From Cryptomeria japonica (taxonomy: Eukaryota; Streptophyta; Pinopsida; Cupressales; Cupressaceae), in the NCBI RefSeq assembly GCF_030272615.1, contig NC_081406.1, positions 261,259,386 to 261,323,385 of the forward strand: a stretch of 64,000 nt of DNA, in the 5' to 3' direction. The notes beneath the pieces were generated by a model. The model saw only the letters and a list, made by a program, of their open reading frames with translations, did not search any database and had not been told where the DNA came from. Positions 59,150 through 64,000 of this stretch are shown here, one piece after another (within the stretch, counting starts at the first letter, position 1; each line of letters starts with the position of its first letter). The translations under genes were made by a program, and so were the position numbers.

Positions 59150-61383
59150 CAATAACAAAGAAATGGGTTAAATTCATAAGACTTTTTTATTATTGTTACA
59201 ATTATTTCATTAATTAAAAGAATATTACATGGGTTCTCTTTACCTAATGGGGCCACATCATCTTCCCGATCATTTTGTCTAGCCTCATCCTCAACATGTT
59301 GAACACCCTCTAAATCATCTGAAGTTGAAACACACAAGAAAGGTTACATTAATCAATACACCAATTTCAATTAAATTCATTTAAAGGAATAACAATGGTC
59401 CTCTTTACCTAATGGGGGCACATCACGTTCCTAATGTTGTCTACCCTGATCATGCTCCACTTGTTCATCGCACTCTACATTCTCTAAAATAATAAAAAAA
59501 AGGTTACACTAATTGCTACACCAATTTCAATTAAAGATGTTTAATTGTATTAATAATTACATAAAAAAAATTGTATAGCACATGAATACCACTAGTACCG
59601 GGATGCACACCATAACCTTCATCATCGGCAGGTTGTGTTCCAGCCTTAGCAAGTTGCATTCCAATGCCATGTGCATTGTTATCATTGCTTGCTTATTTAA
59701 AATAAATGTAGTCACTTTATGTTGGAAATTAACATGGAATAGATTATTGATCAAGTATTCATTTTTAAACAATTTTGTGTTTGCCCACTCAATTCTCTTA
59801 GGCATTCAGCCACGGATCCATAGCCTTGCTGGAAGGCAATTTTCATGTAATCTTCTATGGGCTCTCTATTGAATTCAAAGCACTGCATTTTTGCTTAATA
59901 TTATGAATTTTGCTTCTATTGTTTGATTAAAAAAAAATGTTTGCAATTTATTATTTTGATGTGATATTTCATTTATTAATACTTACAATTCGTGCGGCAA
60001 CTTTCATATAACCACCAGAGCAAAGTTTGTGTTGCCTGTATTTTTCTAGTCTTGCCTTAGTTGCCTTCGATGTGTCGGGCAACCTATGAAAAGTTTGAAA
60101 TATGTTAGATTATGTAAATATAAAGAGTAATTAGTACATAATTACATTGTTAATAGTATCACATACCTTCCTTCGCCCGGTGGTGTATGTCCTTTTCTCT
60201 TTTCAATTTTTTCCTTTCCATCTGAAACCAGGTCCTTCCACTCCCTCTCTAGAATCATGGGGGGATGCTCGTACTTTTTGTTCTTCTCTAAATGTGTCCT
60301 ATATTGGTCCCTCACATACTTTAGATATGTGCCAGCTTTCTGAAGGACCTTGGTTTTGTTGAATGTGTCATTTCTGTACAACACAACCAAACGGTTTATG
60401 AGTTCATTTTTTAATTGTTGATTTTGGGCATTCCACCGTGTACGTATGGTGGGCTTGAAGATCTCCAATGTAATATCATTTAGATATTTATAAAAAACAT
60501 CATTGCTTGCAAAAAAATCATGGGATCATTAGTCCAAAATGAGAGATCAATAAGTAAATTACAATTGAGCTATATATAATACTTATTTTATAGTACCTAG
60601 AACCTTCTCTATCTTTATGGGAACAAGATCATCAGTCACCACAAATGTGTTCGACAATGTTCCCGTACTAGTAATACGGGAAGATCTAGAAAATGCTTCT
60701 AAAATATCACCACTAGTGACCTCTGCATCCCCAGGTGCATGTCTTGTTGCACAGGTCAGTGCAGTACTTGATGACTGCATGTTGTGTATTGCCGACATTG
60801 TAGTCGACAATATAGGTGTCGATGATGAGGTTGGATGAGGTGGTGAATGCACAAGAACATGAACAACACCTAAAGATTAATACATTAAATATAAGAGCAA
60901 TAACACATTAACAGAAGGACATGAACATGCAAAAATATGAGTTGATGTATGCATAGAACATGGTAATCACTTGAACTACCTGGAGTACCCTGATCATGGC
61001 CAACAGCTTCATGAGGATGCAAAAATTCCTGTAAAAACAACACGTACATATTTTAGTTCATGACATAAAAGAGTATAAAATATAAACCATGAATGAACTT
61101 ATGTTATAATTAAAGATTGCATGACTGCTTACTTGCAAGTTTTGTGCTCTCTCTGTCAATTGTTTCACCCTCTCTTGTATCTCATAAGTTTGAGGGACTA
61201 TGAATAACAATTTAAGAATTTCTTTACTAATTTTTTTTGCGTCTTTCTTATCATTTCAACAGGGTTTGTGGAATATGTGATGTCATCATTACATAATAGT
61301 GAGTCCACCTTTGTATCGATGTTCTCAGCTACTACAAGTGTCTTTCCCCGAACATCCATCTGTGAGAAGAATATTAGTAACAT
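59150..61383 (-). pseudogene. Minus-strand multi-exon gene with Ptta/En-Spm-transposase-like part
   Basis: Likely exons: about 61370-61240 (MDVRGKTLVVAENIDTKVDS), 60852-60600 (Ser/Thr-rich, ends VPIKIEKVLG), about 60480-60171, 60086-59990, 59880-59780, 59700-59590 and two similar exons at 59480-59425 and 59320-59245. The core reads TRWNAQNQQLKNELINRL, LKYVRDQYRTHLEKN, ILEREWKDLVSDGKEKIEK, then LPDTSKATKARLEKYRQHKL. This order (a Trp-containing helical block, then a KA.RA.....H..G-like basic block) resembles plant Ptta/En-Spm transposase proteins of CACTA elements, though weakly. The two last exons are duplicates (each ends DV.PLG before gtaaag). It may continue from the SET-domain part upstream. 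Confidence 0.45.
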
Positions 61384-61601
61384 TATGAAAATTAATCTAA
61401 AACCCTAAAGAAAAGAACATAATAATATAACATTTTTCTTGTATCTAATTTGTACAATTACAATGAGGTTTACCTACTCGATAGAAGTGCTCGGAGCTAC
61501 ATCTCGGTCTGTGCTATGTATTGGATCAATGTCACGCTGTGAGAAAAATTAAATATAAAAAAACATTACCTAAATGAAACCAATAGACTTACCAAAAAAA
61601 C

Positions 61602-62420
61602 TTAATAATAAAATGGTATATTGGAGTCATTAATTGGAGGTTGGTTTAAATGGTATATATAAGTACACACGACCCCCATGATAGTAACTTTGTTTGTATC
61701 TATGTGATTCAAATTGTAATTGATTAGCAGCTCTTCTCCTGCACTTATTGATTTTATTGCACATACAAATACACAGTTTCCCTCGCGTGCCTCAAATATG
61801 CAATTGGGTTGCCTATAAGTTGACACAGGTCGTGTGCTGTTAATAAAACATGGAATTTTCCCTGTTGGTTTTGGCCTCTTGTCAATGTACATAGCCACTC
61901 TTTTAATTTGATCATCATCTTTTAGCTGTATATAATTAGTTGACAGTGCATACCTACGCATACTTCGTGTGTATCAAACCAGTTGCATCCAATTTTTGTA
62001 ATTGTAACAGGATCCGACATACTCCATCAATTCAACAACTTTGTTGCAATAGACCTCTATGTTGTCCATGAAAAATAGGCCCAAACCATGTAATGACGAT
62101 GGTGCTATGTGATATATCCTCCCATTAACACAAAAATTAGTGTTTATTGGAGGAATTTCCTTGGATACCCATTGTTTCTTTAGAGGTTTGTACCTCAAGG
62201 GCACCTCAATTTTGCCTATGCTCTCGTCATCATAAGAACATGACCCCTCTTGAGAAACAAACAATTCTATACGTTTATGGAATTTTCTTCTAGTCTTTTG
62301 ACCTCTAGTTGATCTCCCTCTTTTAGACCTAATACATGTCTCACTTTCCTCTTCTCTTCCCGAATTTACCTTGCTCGAGGAAGACACATCTAACAAATAC
62401 CTATTTGGTGGTACCTGCAC
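61602..62420 (-). pseudogene. SET-domain protein, one in-frame stop
   Basis: One minus-strand frame from an intron acceptor (gtgcag, about 62415) to a stop at 61602, broken by a single TGA at about 61974. Basic N-terminus (RSKRGRSTRGQKTRRKFHKR). The SET domain follows: IAPSSLHGLGLFFMDNIEV (N-terminal GLGLF), VVELMEYVG, a middle with YIQLKDDDQIKRVAMYID, INSTRP then QPNC (equivalent of NHSC..PN), and SISAGEELLINYNL (GEEL..NY). SET domains methylate protein lysines, most often on histones. The stop fits a CGA-to-TGA change. The next likely exons downstream look transposase-like, suggesting a transposon-borne SET gene. The catalytic Tyr of NYN is present. Confidence 0.75.
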
Positions 62421-64000
62421 TCCATCAAATGAGAGAAGTTGGGAAAGGGTTGATTGTTATAGTGAGAGGAAAATCCGATGGTGTAGTCACTGACCAAGGT
62501 GAACTAAGAGGTGAGTTGGCTATACCAAGTCATACTTTGGATGGACCCATTTGCCACATGGAAGGCAGTGTCAGATTGACTAACAATGACCATGTGATTC
62601 ATCGAGATGGATAGGATCTACGATGGAGTTTCAAACAATTTTTATAAGGGTGTTGTAAAGGCATGGTATGTTATCTACACGAAAAAGTTAGAATGGACAG
62701 AGTGAAAGCTTGTCAACTTGGAGAAAATAGCGACAAGGTAGGACGATTGGATGTCGACTCATTTCAGAAGGCCAGTTTTCTGAAGGTTTGTATTGAATCG
62801 AAATTGATTTGACAATAAAGGACAATAGTTTGAGAGGCATAAGAGAATTTGGATAACCTCTGAGTTGGAAATGAAAGATCATAGATTTCTTGGTAAAATC
62901 AGAGGTTTCTTGTTGTGAAGGATTCTCACGGAGGGATAAAGTCAAAAATCCTTCTTTGAGAAGATCTAAAAGAGGATAATCCAGTATTTTAAAATAATTC
63001 TAAAGAAAAGTTACATAGTCCCAGGATGAGAACATCAAAACAAAATCATCCATGTAAGGTGAATCTTGACAGAAAAGAAATGGATTAATTTTCATTGTGA
63101 AAAAGTTGGAATTCGACGGTGTCTTGGGTCTAACATACATGATTTCCCTAGTTCACAGCTAGCATGGTGAATAGATAGAAGTGAGAATTTAGGAAGATTG
63201 TTTTTGCATGAACAAACACCGCCAAGTGAAGTGATTTTGATTATAAATACAATAAGGTGGTAGTTTAGTTGGTAGAAGAGAAAAGAAGCCTCTTTTCTTT
63301 CTAAAGAGCGGTTTTTCATCACTAAAGAAGATGTTGTTTGAGTAGTATCATGCATGGAGTTGTTGTGTGCTTGTTGATATCAGATGGGTGTTCTTTCTCT
63401 TGTGTGAGTTTTCTTATTGTCAGAGGGGGCATGAAAGCCATTTCTTATCAGAAAAAGTCACCGATGATGCATCCTCTACTTCTACTTTGCCACTAGCTGG
63501 CAAGGGGTTTGAGGAAGGAGCCCACAAGGGAATGAAAGAAGGATTTTTTTGAGTGGGGAGCGGCAGCCAGTCATCTCTGCGATGACATGGAAGCTGCGAC
63601 CCCTCCCTAACATATTATGTTTCTCTATAAGTTTCTCCTTTCACTTTCTCTGATCCTGGGCATAAAGGTTGGAAATCTTCCTCTAGTTTGAGGGCGATTT
63701 TACTTCTTGCCAGGATCTAGTTTCCCTTCCGGGAAGGAAAATGCTCTGTACGATAGAACGAAGCATCTCATAGTTCGATTGAAGATATCAGGATGATAAT
63801 GGTACGTCTCAAGCACTTTTGTTTCTACCAATGTTTAGTTACAAATTGTGAGCCTATTTTATCACGGGTGCCAGCGTATGGGTAGTTTTAAGGAATATTT
63901 TATAATAGAATTGTGTATGCCTTTCTTGGCTTGTTCATTCTAGATGACATGTGTCTCTTGGCCTCAAGATTTTTGCTCCCTTATTTTCTATAAAAGGGAA
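62421..64000. other. No gene recognised at right edge
   Basis: 62430-62630 repeats short phrases (tcatactttggatggaccca) reminiscent of the gypsy protease-region upstream sequence at 57940. The remainder has only small open frames without motifs. May contain the 5' part of the SET gene or retroelement debris. Confidence 0.4.

Overview
Kind of genome. This is plant nuclear DNA from a large, repeat-rich genome. It holds one intact host gene, a five-exon GDSL esterase/lipase on the minus strand (36896-39201). Nearly everything else is transposable elements nested in one another. The element mix (gag-only and large non-coding LTR elements with tRNA-Met primer sites, L1-type LINE, CACTA) would suit a gymnosperm or another large-genome seed plant, but the sequence alone does not settle the species.

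Left half (1-36198). A minus-strand LTR retroelement (LTR 35422-36198, tRNA-Met primer site, gag with four zinc knuckles, then a large unknown ORF that leaves the left edge) was split inside gag by a 30.8-kb DNA transposon at 3961-34807. That transposon has matching inverted ends and a 4-bp ATCT target duplication. It carries a plus-strand DDE-type transposase gene (17299-20488, two in-frame stops), a second many-exon gene on the minus strand (34432 down to about 23829), palindromes of the aacccgtacgggtt type near both ends, a 3.7-kb polypyrimidine tract and a 349-bp satellite array. It was itself hit by a complete gag-only LTR retrotransposon (4856-12679, target duplication GAATC) and by a decayed L1-type LINE (about 25934-33860) that splits the second gene. 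The LINE carries an extra ORF behind its RNase H.

Middle (36199-42678). The GDSL gene is followed by AT-rich intergenic DNA and a solo LTR (40591-41826, target duplication CTAAA).

Right half (42679-64000). A second end of the same 30-kb transposon family starts at 42679. A plus-strand Ty3/gypsy-like element (LTR 43678-44452, primer site 44458) follows. Its leader contains a 344-bp TRIM element and a 10.7-kb CACTA element (44912-55651); its gag is cut by the start of a second CACTA (56243). The first CACTA contains two 1060-bp arms in perfect head-to-head arrangement around a 51-bp loop. The arms are made of fragments of a DRM-type de novo DNA methyltransferase gene, the enzyme class that executes RNA-directed silencing of transposons. 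Further DRM pieces and PPR fragments lie beside them. A transcript across the arms would fold into a long hairpin, so a transposon-borne small-RNA source aimed at the host methyltransferase is the most interesting hypothesis here. Further right lies a minus-strand gene pairing a SET domain with a part that weakly resembles plant Ptta/En-Spm transposase (59150-62420).
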